Positions 10,850-23,243 of a stretch of DNA of 64,000 nt are shown here, piece by piece (within the stretch, counting starts at the first letter, position 1; every line of letters starts with the position of its first letter). Source of the stretch: Xylaria sp. FL1777 (Eukaryota; Ascomycota; Sordariomycetes; Xylariales; Xylariaceae); contig MU400573.1 in assembly GCA_022578965.1 (NCBI GenBank), forward strand, positions 124,001 to 188,000. Reading direction: 5' to 3'. A program made the position numbers and the translations under genes. Below the pieces are notes generated by a model, which was given only the letters and a program-made list of their open reading frames with translations, had not been told where the DNA came from and ran no database searches.

Positions 10850-11965
10850 ATGCCAGATTCGCTACAGATCTCCTTACAAAACAACACCAATTCCGACCAG
10901 GTGTTCGCATATATAACGGGTATTGCAATAAAGTATGGTGGACAGCGCTGCATACTCAAAGCGAACGGCAAAGACCTATATTTCCCCCAAAACCCACCCG
11001 AAATCCTCTCACCACTCACTGAAGACTGCGCAATCCCACTCGGCCGGTCGGGGAACGCAGTGAGGGTAGACATCCCCCAGATAGCCGGCGGCCGGATCTG
11101 GGTATCGCGGGACAGCAAACTCACTTTCCTGCTAAATCCGGGCCCAGCCATTGTCGAACCCAGCGTGCTCAACCCGACCGACCCCAACGCGTCCGTGGAC
11201 TTCGGCTTCTGCGAGTTCACGCTCAACGACGCTCAGCTGTACGCCAACATCAGCTACGTGGACTTCGTGCCACGTCTCCCCATAGCCCTGAACCTGAAGA
11301 CGGCGAACGGGCCGGACCAGAACGTGGCAGGCACGGCAGCTGACGGCTTAGACCAGCTCGCCGACGCACTGCGCAAGCAAGCAGCGAAGGACGGCCGGCC
11401 CTGGGATAAGCTCGTCGTCTCGAGGGACGACAAGCCGCTACGCATCCTCAACGCGACCCATGGAGATGCCGTCGGCGCCAGCTTCGAGGGCTACTTCGAG
11501 CCGTACGTAGAAGAAGTATGGGCACGATTCACGCAGCACCCGAGGGTCCGGGTCAACACGCAGGCGGCGGCGGGGATCCTCCACGCCAAAGTGAAGGCGG
11601 ACAAGCTGCACGTCGGCGACGAGGTGTTCGCCAAGCCCAGCACCGCCGATATCCTGGGCTGCAACAGCGGGCCGTTCACCACCGGGCCCTCACCCACACG
11701 CAACGCCATCATACCCCGTCTCGCAGCCGCCTTCGTGAGGTCTGCTTTGCTGGAGTCGGACGACCATCCGTCCTACCCCCACACGTTCTACCGCCGGGAT
11801 CCAACGAATCACTACGCCCGGCTCGTCCACGAGTATAATCTGGACGGGAAAGGATACGCGTTTGCGTACGATGATGTGCAGCCGGACGATGGAGACGACC
11901 AATCGGGGAAGGTGAACGCGGGTGATCCTGTGCTGCTCACTGTGACGGTTGGCGGCCCTCTCTAA
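10850..11965 (+). CDS. GH64 family beta-1,3-glucanase
   Basis: A single exon of 371 aa. GH64 enzymes cleave beta-1,3-glucan, releasing laminaripentaose in the characterised bacterial members. Recognisable blocks in order are YITGIAIKYGG (about 21-31), the AGGRIWVS strand (79-86), NPGPAIVEPSVLNPTDPN (96-113), FGFCEFT (118-124), YANISYVDF (131-139), and the C-terminal GYAFAYDDVQ and VTVGG. Glu122 and Asp138 are spaced like the catalytic pair Glu154/Asp170 of the Streptomyces matensis enzyme. No signal peptide is visible at this start (MPDSLQISLQ), so the product is either cytosolic or released unconventionally. The gene is much more GC-rich than the AT-rich flanks. It faces the subtilase gene tail to tail. 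A role in wall remodelling or in attack on other fungi is inference. Confidence 0.93.
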   Translation: MPDSLQISLQNNTNSDQVFAYITGIAIKYGGQRCILKANGKDLYFPQNPPEILSPLTEDCAIPLGRSGNAVRVDIPQIAGGRIWVSRDSKLTFLLNPGPAIVEPSVLNPTDPNASVDFGFCEFTLNDAQLYANISYVDFVPRLPIALNLKTANGPDQNVAGTAADGLDQLADALRKQAAKDGRPWDKLVVSRDDKPLRILNATHGDAVGASFEGYFEPYVEEVWARFTQHPRVRVNTQAAAGILHAKVKADKLHVGDEVFAKPSTADILGCNSGPFTTGPSPTRNAIIPRLAAAFVRSALLESDDHPSYPHTFYRRDPTNHYARLVHEYNLDGKGYAFAYDDVQPDDGDDQSGKVNAGDPVLLTVTVGGPL

Positions 11966-12580
11966 GTCAAATGTTTATGGAGCTTTCTGCAATCTTGATC
12001 ATTCCCGTTTTTAAGTATAAATATAATAATTAGACCTACTCCATGATGGAAGTCCGCATATGCCAAAGCATGTCGCTCTAGCTCCTGACGACTTATGTTC
12101 CTGAATATAGGGGTACAGTACTTCAGCATATCTTGGTGGCTCTCTTGACCGGGATAATAGAGAGACTCCAGTCGAGGCGGTGACCTACGAAAGATTCGGA
12201 AGGACTTAGTCTCGCTGGGTCATCGACTACATACTACCACATTCTAGAACATAATTCTTAGGGACTCCTGGGTTAACATGGGTTCATACAAGCAATACGC
12301 AGTCTCATCAGTTTAGCTAAGCAAGAACAAGAGTATCTTCGACGTCGTAGTATGGGATGTATTATATCCTATGGCAATTGGTATCTCCCGCAAGTGAATC
12401 CATCTCAATATTCACCAAGATTAGGTAAGCCACCCTCCTCCGCCGCCGCCATCACCAACCAATGACCCAATTCAGCCAACCTATCAACTCTCCAATCCCC
12501 CCTAATATAGCATCTACGCTAGCTCTAATTCCAAAGCCAATTCCGAGTGGTAACGACTTACATAGGTTTGGTTAAGCACT
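11966..12580. other. Shared 3' intergenic of convergent genes
   Basis: This stretch separates the GH64 stop from the subtilase stop. No gene is seen. Confidence 0.5.
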
Positions 12581-13978
12581 CTAACCAGTGGGGTTGTCGT
12601 TGTAGGCAATGGCGTTGACGGTGCCGCTGGGTACACCGCTGAGAGCACCGACGGTGCCGATGGAAGCGATGTAGGCGCAGAGAGTCTGCGGGGCCTTGAA
12701 ACCCTCCAGACCCAGCAGGTAGGCGCCGAGGCCGGCGACGTGGGGAGAGGCCATGGAGGTGCCAGAGATGGTGTTCTACATGGATAGCAGGCATTAGTGT
12801 CTACAAATCCGAAAGGCGGGGTAGTGGTAGAGGGATAGGGGGTAAGGGGGTAGGGGTATGGGGGGGAATTCAGAATGGGTCACACTCACAGTGCCTCCAT
12901 TGTTCCAGGTGGAGAGGACGTCCTGGCCGGGTGCGAAGACGTCGACGACGGAGCCGTAGTTGGAGAAGGAGGCGCGGGCGTCAGCTGAGGTGGTGGCGCC
13001 GACGGTGCAGGCCTGGGCCTCGCCGGCGGGCGAGGTGGTCGACGCGTCCGTGTTGCTGTTGCCGGCCGCCACGGCGAGGAAGACGCCGGCGCTGACCATG
13101 GCGCGCGCGGCGCTGTTGATGGCCGTCGAGGAGCTGCCGCCCAGCGACATGTTGGCCACGGCACCGTTGGGGCAGTCCCGCGTGGCCACGTCCGACGTCA
13201 CGAAGTTCATGCCGGCCACGACGCCCGACGTCGTGCCGGATCCGGCCGCGTTCAACACCTTGACTGCGTACAGCTTCGTCTGCTTCGCCACACCGTACGT
13301 CTTGGAGCCCACGGTGCCTGCCACGTGGGTGCCGTGGCCGTTACCATCCGAGTTGGAGGTGTCGGCGTAGTTGGCTAGCCAGGTGGCGCGGCCTTCAAAT
13401 TCCTAAGATTATGCTGTCAGTGCCGGGGTTTTTCCCTGTCTATCTTGGGAGCTACTTACTGCATGTGCAGTGTAAATGCCGGTATCGACAATATATGCGC
13501 AGGTTCCGGCACCGGCAGTGCTGTCGTAGACATAGCCGGTGGCAGTACGGCTGTGATGGGAGACGCGGGCCAGTCCCCAGGTGGAGCCGGCCTGCGTGAC
13601 GTACGCATTGATGCTCATGATGGAGTCTTGCTCAATGAACTCGACCTGTGAAATCCCGCCTCAGTCAATAATTATCAAGATGGAACTTGCGCCGGTCAAG
13701 CTTACATCAGGGTGGTTCTGCAGACTCTCAACCTCCTCTGGGGTGAGGGCGCTTGCGAAGCCCTTGAACCCCGGCGCATTATAGACGTGATCAGGCTCAG
13801 CGGCCATGGTAGTGTGGAGAGAATCGTCGACGGCATTGTCGTACATCTTGACGATATACTTGCCTTCAATCAGGTTGCTACCAGTGCTACGCGGCACATG
13901 GAGAGGCGCAGGCGCAGCGCGCCTGGAGGGGGCCGCGAGGGCCAAAGGCACCAAGGTCAAGAGGGTAGCGGAACGCAT
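12581..13978 (-). CDS. Secreted subtilisin-like serine protease (proteinase K type, S8)
   Basis: Four exons, 13978-13706, 13645-13460, 13402-12890 and 12775-12581, give 388 aa. A signal peptide (MRSATLLTLVPLALAAP) is followed by an I9 propeptide inhibitor (GKYIVKMYDNAVDDSL to about VEFIEQD). The S8 domain has the triad Asp145 (YIVDTGI), His176 (GHGTHVAGT) and Ser331 (SGTSMASPH), plus the oxyanion-loop region AVAAGNSN. All introns are in phase 0 with GTAAGC/GTAAGT/GTGAGT donors and CTGAC or CTAAT branch sites. Extracellular proteinase K/Pr1-type enzymes digest host or environmental protein, and are often nitrogen- and pH-regulated; regulation here is not visible. Length is normal and nothing is broken. 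Confidence 0.95.
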
Positions 13979-16900
13979 ATTGGTAGTCTTGAGAGATTGT
14001 GGGCCAAGTATGCAGATGGTGGAAAGGGGCTTCCCGGATGTGTTCTGCCAGAGCAGAATTCCAAGATCCTCAACGACAACATCGCAGCTATTTATTATCA
14101 GGAGAAGCTTGATTTCGCGAAGCTCTCGCTTTCTCGAAAAGTGGTGAGGGATCCTTCGTTCTAACTCTGACCTTCCGGACAAGGAAGCTCGCAATGCCCC
14201 CTCATCGAGAGAGTCTCATCTGTCCAGCAAGGTCATTGACGATGTTACTCGAAGTTGCAGCCATCTGGTGCTGTTCACTAGGTGGTTAGGGACGACATGC
14301 AGCCGCGCAGAGCGTCTTATCTAAGACCCCGGCTCGAGGAGAGCCTTGTTGCCCACAGGGTACTGCTCGATATCGGCCAATATCTATGCATGAGCCCCTG
14401 GCTGCCCCATCATCTCCCGTGCGACTGTACCGGCTATTGGCGATGACATCTTCGAATGACTTCTGTGCCAAGCTCTTGGTACCACTGGGACACCTTGGTA
14501 GGGAGTGCGGTTATTGGTGGAAGCCGTCCTAGGAAGAACCGTGTAGAAGTAATTATCGTCTGTCGTTGCTAGCGAGAGATAGGCATATGGTCTTGGCTTC
14601 CTATCCCGAGCAGTACATCGCTGGCGAAATACGTGCATCAGCCTTGGCGCGCTGCATTCTATCACGACGTCGCATCTACTAGCAGCTAGCTGGCTCTGTC
14701 GCGGTCGAGCTCGTCACCGTTGCCAATAACTGCTCGGTGTCTCGTGGTGTCTGCGTTGTCGATCGCCTTCCTAATTTAGTAATTAATGACTCGACTAAAA
14801 TATCGGCAAGAGCCGACCAAAGTAGGGGCCTTACCAAATGATCAGTCAAGCTTTGGAGACACTGTCTATATATGGGTAGTGCTTCTCCAGATAATTGGGC
14901 TCTGGATGACTAAGGCTTCGTTCTGGTGTTGCATTGGGAAATGTTGCATCGTTATGTGCGCTTAGACATGAATTCTACGAACGGGCTGGTCGTCGATAAC
15001 AAGAAGAAGTATTTACAGAATTATCTTACTTGCCACAAGATACCTTCCAGCATGTACGTAACAGTAGATTCGCGAAGTATTGCACATACCCTGTTGGTGT
15101 GGTCTTCATATATTCACTGCATTCACGTGCTGATATACAATAAGCAAGCTATTATATAGCTTAACAACTAAATCCACTTACTCATATCTACTTACACGGC
15201 AGCTATAGGTAGCAAGGGCATCTAATATTGCCAAGCACTATACGCATGAAGCACCCCCATCCTCCGTAGAGGAGTAAGGACAAGGAGTTCATCCCTAAGT
15301 CTGGTAGACTGCTTTCTATCTGTAGGATGTCGGCACGTACGGTCACAAAAGGCAACGTTGTAGTCAGGTGAATATTGGTATGCAATTCTATTTCGTTACG
15401 CTTATCCAGAGCTTGATAAAAGGTAGGCTTGATGTCAAGCAAGTTGCTTCCTAAGAACCCGTATCTCATGTTGCAAATCCTACTGCACATCTATTGTTGT
15501 GTTCTATTCGAAGATGCCCGCTCACTACTCCGCTTAGCCAAGACAATACTATCCTCCATCACACAGGTCCTTAAGTCGAAACTTGTTTAGATATCAGTAA
15601 TGTAGCCTCACGCTGCAGCCACGCGCTTTGTTACTGCTCCAATGTACCATTGCCTTTTTTGGGCACCCAACCCGGTCCGATATTGCACATGACGTACCAG
15701 CACATCTACAATAGAGTAGTCTGCGTCGAAGTCAGCCTTACTGAATAAGGATGCCGAATAGCGGCGCCTACGAAAGCCAGACTCCTTTTCTTCTTCGCAT
15801 TGCGTTATTTTGCGCATATTGAGCAGGTTAGTCCACATCACCTAAGGACGTGCAGTTACGGGTTTCCTTTGTCGGTCAACTTAACAACATCGCAACCCCC
15901 GTCATCGAGAAGTCATGCCTACCTACATATGTAGTCCTGGTATGTAAGCATATGCACCGAGGATCATACTCGATGGCACGTGCCACTGCAAGTCGCACCA
16001 AGCAAGTGGCGTAGCTCGGGGTTCCTAGCACCTATGCTTAAATTGAGTGTTTATGATGTAATGTGTTTGTCCATTTCAAGATGAAGATCACCCCTCGTTC
16101 TTGGTTTCAAGAGAAACAACTAGAGTAAATAAACGCTGGATTCACAACAATCATCGCATTTTGTAACATGGTAGGTAGCTATCCTCTCGTAGCACCCTGA
16201 GGGGTATGAGAGTGCAGGGGTCCTTGTCGCATCTTAGATGTCCTTAGATGGAACTTGCGGGGATATCTCCTCTCACAACGAGACATGCCGGTATTCAATA
16301 ATATGGCACAAAACTGTCCAATCAAGACGTTTCGGGGGTTCCCGCAGAGCTGTTCTATACTAGGTAAACAATGGCTATCCTCGAGTACAAGCCCAGCCAC
16401 CCAGACGACATGTTTAGAATACGCAAGTTGAGGATGGCTAAGTAATAAATTCAAGCGCTCAATCTATTAAATTAGATTCGTAAAGTACCTGAGCGGGAAG
16501 TCCATATAATATATTAAACCGAATATGTGTCCGGTAGTACCCAATAGCGTAATGTATACCAGGAACGACTGGAGTCTCGAACTTGCACTGCACGTCGGCA
16601 AGCAGCAAACCCGAGGCATTTACCGGGTACAGTATGCATTAGATGGGGTACTACTGAGCCTCAAGCGGTTGAAGAAAAGGGCGGTCTTTCCTCCTCCCCC
16701 TTTTCCTTTCTAAACACAACGCAGTAGTTGATTACCCAACTAATGAAACTTAGACCTTTCCAATTATTCGGGAGGACCTAACCTACAACTAAAATCTCTA
16801 ACCCAATAATGGACGGCCGTCGTATTCTAGTTGGTTAGTCTAGCGGGCTAGCCTAAGCGAAAAAATAACAGTTTAAACAAACTGAGAGATGACCGGGGTA

Positions 16901-17036
16901 ACAAGATCTAACAACTCATCATAACCTCGCAATTACATTTCACTAAGTATACAACTAATTTCATTATAGATCTCTAATAATACAATAAATATCAGGACTT
17001 CAAGGCTCGTACCAACCACTTCTATACTTATTGCAT
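13979..17036. other. Gene-poor region of about 3 kb
   Basis: The right-hand end (near 13979-14300) is the subtilase promoter side. The remainder has only short frames (60-95 aa) without motifs or signal peptides that I could join by splicing. No RNA gene was seen. Confidence 0.5.
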
Positions 17037-18604
17037 TCAGACCTTCGCAAAAAAGTTCCTGTTAGCGCGGAAACGAACAAGCTCAACAAACCCCGCCGCA
17101 CCAAGAGCCAGAGAGCCGGCGTAAAACATAGCTGGACGATAAGCCTGAAAGAGTTCTTGTCCACCATAAGCATCGAGTAAGTATCCCGCAATAGGAGCTC
17201 CCTAGACACATTAGGTGAGTAACTCATCTTCAACTTGGATTGTTATATTCTTACCAAAAGATAGCCACCACTCCAACTTGTTACTATCATGCCCATGGCA
17301 ACCGTAACTCTTGCAGAGCCAAAACAGTTACCTACCACTGTTGGCATAGTGGAAAAGAATCCTCCGTTCGCCATGCCGTTCACAACACTAAATATCGTCA
17401 AAGGTGCTAGAGTTGTAGATACAGGCCAGACAGCGAGCATGCTAATTGCCGCTAGGCTGAGGGCAAGGAATAGAGCATTGAGAGGACCGATCTTGTCACA
17501 CAGTATGCCACTGAAGATTCTTCCCACCGCTGAGGCGAAGTTGAAACCGGCCAAGAGGCCAGCGCCTGTGGCAGAGCTCAGGCCAATTGCATTGGCGAAG
17601 AGAGGAATGAAGAATGGAGGGACAAGAAGAGGGAAAGTTCCTATAGCCCCGGCAATAAACACAAAGACAAAACTGGGGTCTTTGAATAGACGCCTTGAGA
17701 ACTATCAGCACTTGAATATGGGAGCAGATCTCTAACACCGAACGTACCATTCGACAAATCCACCTCTACGGATAGCCGTGCGCTCTTTCAAGAACCATGC
17801 GGCAGGTAGCCCTGTGGCGATGGTGCCCAGACCAAGAGTTCGAAATGCCCAAGCAGGACCAGCAGATCGGATCAGCGGATCGAGTACTAAGCTAAGTACA
17901 GCACCGCCAAAGCCACCGCCAGCAAAGACAACACCATTAGCCAAACCACGCTTCTTGCTGAAGTATTGTGCCGGTCCGGTTGAGGTGACCTGAAAATGCG
18001 TTAGCACTAGCGTTATTGCATCGATGAGTAGCACCTTAAAAAGTGAAGACTCACTATAAACGTAAGTCTGTATAGCCAGGTTAGTGAGAGAATGAAACAA
18101 TCTAGATCGATCTACTACTTACCCGAATCCAAGTCCTAACAACACACCTTCGGTGATGAACAAGCCAGGGACGCTTTTCACGGCGAAGCCCGCAAGAATC
18201 TCAGCAAGTCCGATGAGAAAAACACCCAGCATGCCGGTATACCGGACACCAATCGTGCGCATGATGCGGGAGTTCAGAATAGCCACAGCCGCGAGAAGCG
18301 TGGGGCCGAGCGCGCCGACAAAGGACAGCACTGCCGGCGTTGACAGGCCTTCTTGAACCAAGGCACCTTGGATGATTCCCCAGCTGTAACTTGTGCCGAT
18401 CGTCCACCACGACAGGATGGCGCAAGAGGCCACGACGACCCAGCCGTAGCCGCCGTCTGGCACATCCGAGTCGGCCAAGCGCGAAGCTTCTAGCACAGGA
18501 TCGACGCTCTCATCCTCGCTCTTCGGAGCTTCGATGGGCTCGCGCTGCAACACCGTGTGCGATCCCAGCTCGATGGCGGTGGTCGTCGAAGTCGTGGTCG
18601 CCAT
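17037..18604 (-). CDS. MFS transporter, monocarboxylate transporter (MCT/MCH) type
   Basis: I infer five exons, 18604-18123, 18067-18055, 17989-17748, 17693-17255 and 17201-17037, giving 446 aa. A hydrophilic N-terminus of about 55 residues leads to the MCT signature DGGYGWVVVAS. About 12 hydrophobic helices follow, including SYSWGIIQGALV, GPTLLAAVAIL, KKRGLANGVVFAGGGFGGA, SAVGRIFSGILCDKIGPLNA and GGYLLGAPIAGYLLDA. Members move monocarboxylates, riboflavin or other small molecules across the plasma membrane; the substrate cannot be told here. The 13-nt second exon is needed to keep the frame and restores GLGFGLTFIVTSTGPAQYF, as expected for the family. The acceptor of exon 4 (17693) is the least certain. 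A TTG-initiated extension to 18625 was not used. Confidence 0.92.
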
Positions 18605-21600
18605 CGCGAAACACGTAGAGCTCAACGCGTATCGGAAGTTTTGCTCAACTCGCTAATCAACTTATTTCTCGCGTCTACGGGGTCTGGATTAGAAAGATAT
18701 ATCGAATACCTGCCCGACAAGAATTAATTACCTTTCTCTTCATTGAATCTCAGCCGGAATCATGAACTTAAAACTACCCACCCACCCATCCACCCATGCC
18801 AATCCACTTAAAGGGCGCGCGACGACAGCCCGTCAGCTCGCCAGCTGTTGGTTAAACCTTGTAACGGCCACTTGACTAAAGCGGCGCTTATACTCGGTAA
18901 GTGAAAAATCCCTCATTTTTTCCCTTCAATTATACCCTTTATCCGCTTAGAGGTTTTGGTTGTAGACTAGGTAAGTTATGTAAACAACTTTACCCAATGT
19001 TGAACTCTGGGAAACGAGAAATCCATCTTATATTCAATTCCTACAGCTATTTCCCAGCACGGTACGTAATACATCGAATGACCGCTTGTAATTGGTGCAT
19101 CGAGGTTGCATTGTGCAGCGCCCGTTTTCAGGCCCCATACGTAGTACTAAAATAGGTAGGTAGGTACTTAGCACATATTGCAGGAAAACCTCTACTGTTT
19201 GCAAGGCCAATTGACGGTGCGAGCTCTCTCCTTAGTACAAATTTATATCTATGCAATATTCTACCTTAATGGTGTTGTCCTTAATCGCGGTTTTTTTGTC
19301 GAAGCTTACTAAGCCACTAATGCGGCTGTTGAATAAAGTATTAGCGACATCTACGCAGTATGCTACTTTTTAGAATTAATCAGGGAGGACACTCTATGAC
19401 GGGCAATATTGGAATCTATAGAATGTGAATTTCTATATTTCTCGCATGCACTTCTCACATGCCTCGTTATATATTCCCTCTCTTATTTACGAGGAACTAA
19501 ATTCCAGCATGTAGCGATTAACCAAAGTAATAGGGAATCTCCATGGCTTGGCAAGAAAGTGGTCAGGATTTTGGCTTTGCGGTAATTTAATGTTAAGGAG
19601 ATCTACAAGGCATCTGGAGACTCAAAAACGGGAGTTGGCCTAGTAAATACATAAGAATCATAATACTGGAGGGTAGAGCTGTTTTGTCGTGTACATTAAA
19701 TAGGTATTTATAAATGGGTTGCTCTTGATAGTGAGAGAAGGAAAGTAGTAGCAATGCAAACAATTCCAGTTCCTGTTGTTATATATTGCTCATCTCAATT
19801 TAAAAATACCGAAGCAACCTAATGACGTTGTGTGCTAGATGGTGATCGCGCCTGCATACTGGTTATGAGGCTGTGCAGAGTTATAACTGTTGGTTGATAG
19901 TTGTTGAGCCTAAGTAAATTCCGTAGTGCTTCATACCATTGAGAGAGTTCCGTTCTCAGATAAGAAAGCTAAATAAATATTTTTCTACTTCGCTAACCTT
20001 TTTCCTTATCTTGTTCCTCATGGTAAGGAATAGTAAGTTGTTACTTTGGATTACGATGGAACAACTATTTCGTAACATTTTCAATGGGATGGGTTCAAGA
20101 GAAGTGAAAAAAGTGCGTAACGGAGATAATCAGAAAGATCACCTCCTTGAAGAGAAATTTATACCCCTTCTATGGACCGAGGCATCACAATTGGCCTAGA
20201 GTGTATCCCCACGGCAGCTAAACAAGTCGTTAACCTGGCTAAGTAGCGACTTAAGAGCCTTACGACAACATTCTCATCATCTAAGTCTACGGATACAGGT
20301 GTAGAGGTTAGGTGAACACGCTTGAGAACATTGTCAGATAAAGGTAAAACCGTAACAAATTGATATTTACTAGCTCACACAGGGTAGAGCCGTATGGATT
20401 GGAGTTGCAAACCATTATTACCCTATGACGTTGACTGCGCCTACTTGAACGCGTCACTTGAATTAATTAAAATATAATTGTGTTTTATATACTGTACGTA
20501 AGATCTAAACCGTTTCGGGGACTGTTAGGCTATCTGCCCTTTGGTCATTAATATCGGAATTTATTTAGATGTTGATAAAAACTCATTCTATGATAGCCTA
20601 TAATTATTCTAGTTATTCATCGCACTTGCAGATATAATTTCCAAAAGCCGCAGCTAGTTTACTGTGAGGGTGGATGTTAGTCCGCAGATCGCAGATACTC
20701 TATAAGCGAAAGTTTCGTCCAGTATAAACTTGTGTAGTTCAATTCATAGAGACCATTTAGAACTACTTATAAAGGCCGCTTCTACAAGTCAATCGCTAGT
20801 CAGATTCCTCCGACAGAAAAAAAATATGCTACTGCTTAAGTTAACTGGATAGTTGACTAAGCCATGGTTGAGAAACTAGCACTATTGATTTTTCATCGTC
20901 AGTGAATCACATTCATTATGTACAACACAATCGTCTGCCCTCGGCTTCTCATTAATGAAGTAACAAAGACTAAGGCGGTGAATGCCCCCGGAGCATTACT
21001 GGTAGGGGTTTCACATCTTATGGGCACTGAGAGGTTGGAATCGGTATTTTCATGCTAACTTTATATAAAGCAGACCGTCAATAATATGCTTGATTTCCCG
21101 AGTAATGTCAACTGGTGCATAGCTTCTTCTGTTTCGTGGGGTTTATTATTATTTACCTACATGTAGGTACTACTTACATACTTGATTCAGTCTACGCACG
21201 CTGTTCATGGGATTTTTTAGGCCTCTATTTGTTTTTGTTTTTTTTGTTGTTTTTTTTTTTTAAAAAAAAATACACGACTGTCCATTAGGCAGTAGAATGT
21301 CTATTTGTATACCTAGCACTATATCAAACTAATTGCTGCAACCTTTTATTGACTGTGTAGCATAAAGTACCTTCATTCGGATATAAGTTCGTTAGTCACT
21401 ACTGGATTTCTACATGTTGACATGGCTCTCAATGTAGAGTCTCACTTACTGCGTGCATTATGTACTGCGTAGTGTATGTAGAATAATGGCCTGACCATGA
21501 GGTATGTGGTTCAGGTGACGCCATGTGTACTTACTTACTTACTTGGGATAAGCTTACAACCCCACATCTTGGCACATCATCTCAACATTCTGCGCATAGT

Positions 21601-23243
21601 CTGCATGCACGTACATACAGACTCATAGTGGGAGAACCGCTGTTGGTACTTAGTAAGTTATGTGAAGGTAAGCATCAATCAAAGTGTAAGCTTATATGAA
21701 CATCAAGCGGGTGTATACTTTTCATTTTCCCATGTGCAGCGGCTGTTAAGGATACTGGATGTTTCAGGGCCATCGAAAATAGGCCCAGCAATGGAAATTC
21801 AATTCGGTTTACGGCGGTAATATTGGCATCAGCATTTCTCGTGTTCCCTCGTGTGATGTACCCCGGCGCCTCGGATTGCTGGCGCTAGGTTGCATACGCG
21901 AGACTGCACTACCTACCTAAACTGTCAGATCGCTGAAGTATTGTTGCTTGACTGAATCCAGAACGCCTACGCATACATGTGTGCATACCTGGTAATGTTT
22001 GGTAGGGAGGCTGTGCATCATACCTACGAAGTACTTGCGTTTCAATTGCACTGCCTCACCACCAATACATCTCTACGTACTACGTAGGTAGGTAGGACCA
22101 TCCCTACTATGTACCAGCCTAGGTACCTGCTAAAGTACATTGTATTAAGTATCCCGTACCACTGGTAGTAGTAGCCTACTAAGTAAGCGCTCGCTCGAAG
22201 TCCGATGCGAAATATTTATCCTGGAGATTATTAACAAAGACAGAACTGCTTCCGTACATCCAGACGCCTCTCTGTGCTTGTAAGTTGACATGCAAATATG
22301 TCATCACTGCTTAGAATTCTTCGTAACTACCTACGCATATACGAGTAGGTACACGTGTATGCGTAGGTGAGTTGAAATATCACTTGTGGAGTTTTGTATG
22401 GAGAGGAATGTGTAGTCTTGCCTTGATCGAGTAGGTCAACTATCGACAACAGGGGCTACTAGTTTCCCAATCTCGTTATTTGGCTGCCTGGCCTAACTGC
22501 TTGGTCAGGACCCTATGGAAGTGAGTATGACGCTATTTCGTACCGGTACGTAGTAGTACGGTACGCAGTACACGAGTCTCGTAGTACACTAGACTCAAGT
22601 AGACCTAGTATTGCTCGTACAGTACCGCCCGTCTGACTGGATTTGGAAGCGCTGCTGTGTGATACGGTCACTAGACCAGACAGGTACAGCGTTCCCTTCA
22701 ATCAAATCAGCCCAGGGCCGCTCGCCCTCCCCTCCACTGTACCTACGGTTACCACGGCATGTTAAACAGGTTGTTACTACAACAATAGTAACGTCAGGTA
22801 TCCCGCCTGTCCCGGCCCTTCGCAACACTAAACCACCACCGCATCCCTTCCTGCGGATTCCTCCACCACCACCGCCCTCACCACCACCTCTCCCGTCCCG
22901 TTTCATAATAATGCCATAGGGCAGCTTTCATTCGCTTCTCCTACATCTCCTGCTGTGGCCTCGCAACATCCAACTACGCTAATACGCCCCAACTCTCGAT
23001 ACCGCTCTCAACGCGACGAGTCGGTTTCCCGCCGCTTCCGCTTCCCGATCCGCCGTGCCGTGCTGAGCCGTCACCGTTGATGCTTCTCGAAGGATAGATA
23101 GATGGTGTGCTTCGCAACCGTGTCCGTTCCATCATAGGACGAAGACTGTATTGGGTCAACTCTCACTTCGCCAACGCCGGCCTGCGTGGCCCTTCATCTC
23201 CCCGCGCACGGTGTCGCTATTCATCACATATCCTACGTTCGAT
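18605..23243. other. Gene-poor, mostly AT-rich region of about 4.6 kb
   Basis: No coding family is recognisable. There is a T/A homopolymer stretch at 21236-21271. TAGGTAGG/TACCTACC repeats occur near 19155, 21157, 21910, 22085 and 22125. A CCACC-rich pyrimidine-biased leader near 22850-22900 probably belongs to the 5' flank of the channel gene downstream. Confidence 0.5.

Noticed and set aside
12960..13370. 136-aa plus-strand frame
   Set aside because: Antisense shadow of the GC-rich subtilase exon 3.
14286..16713. Several 60-95 aa frames on both strands
   Set aside because: None has recognisable motifs or can be joined by plausible introns.
22611..22919. 102-aa proline-rich plus-strand frame
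   Set aside because: The sequence is CCACC-rich leader DNA before the FLC-type gene; low complexity, no conservation signal.
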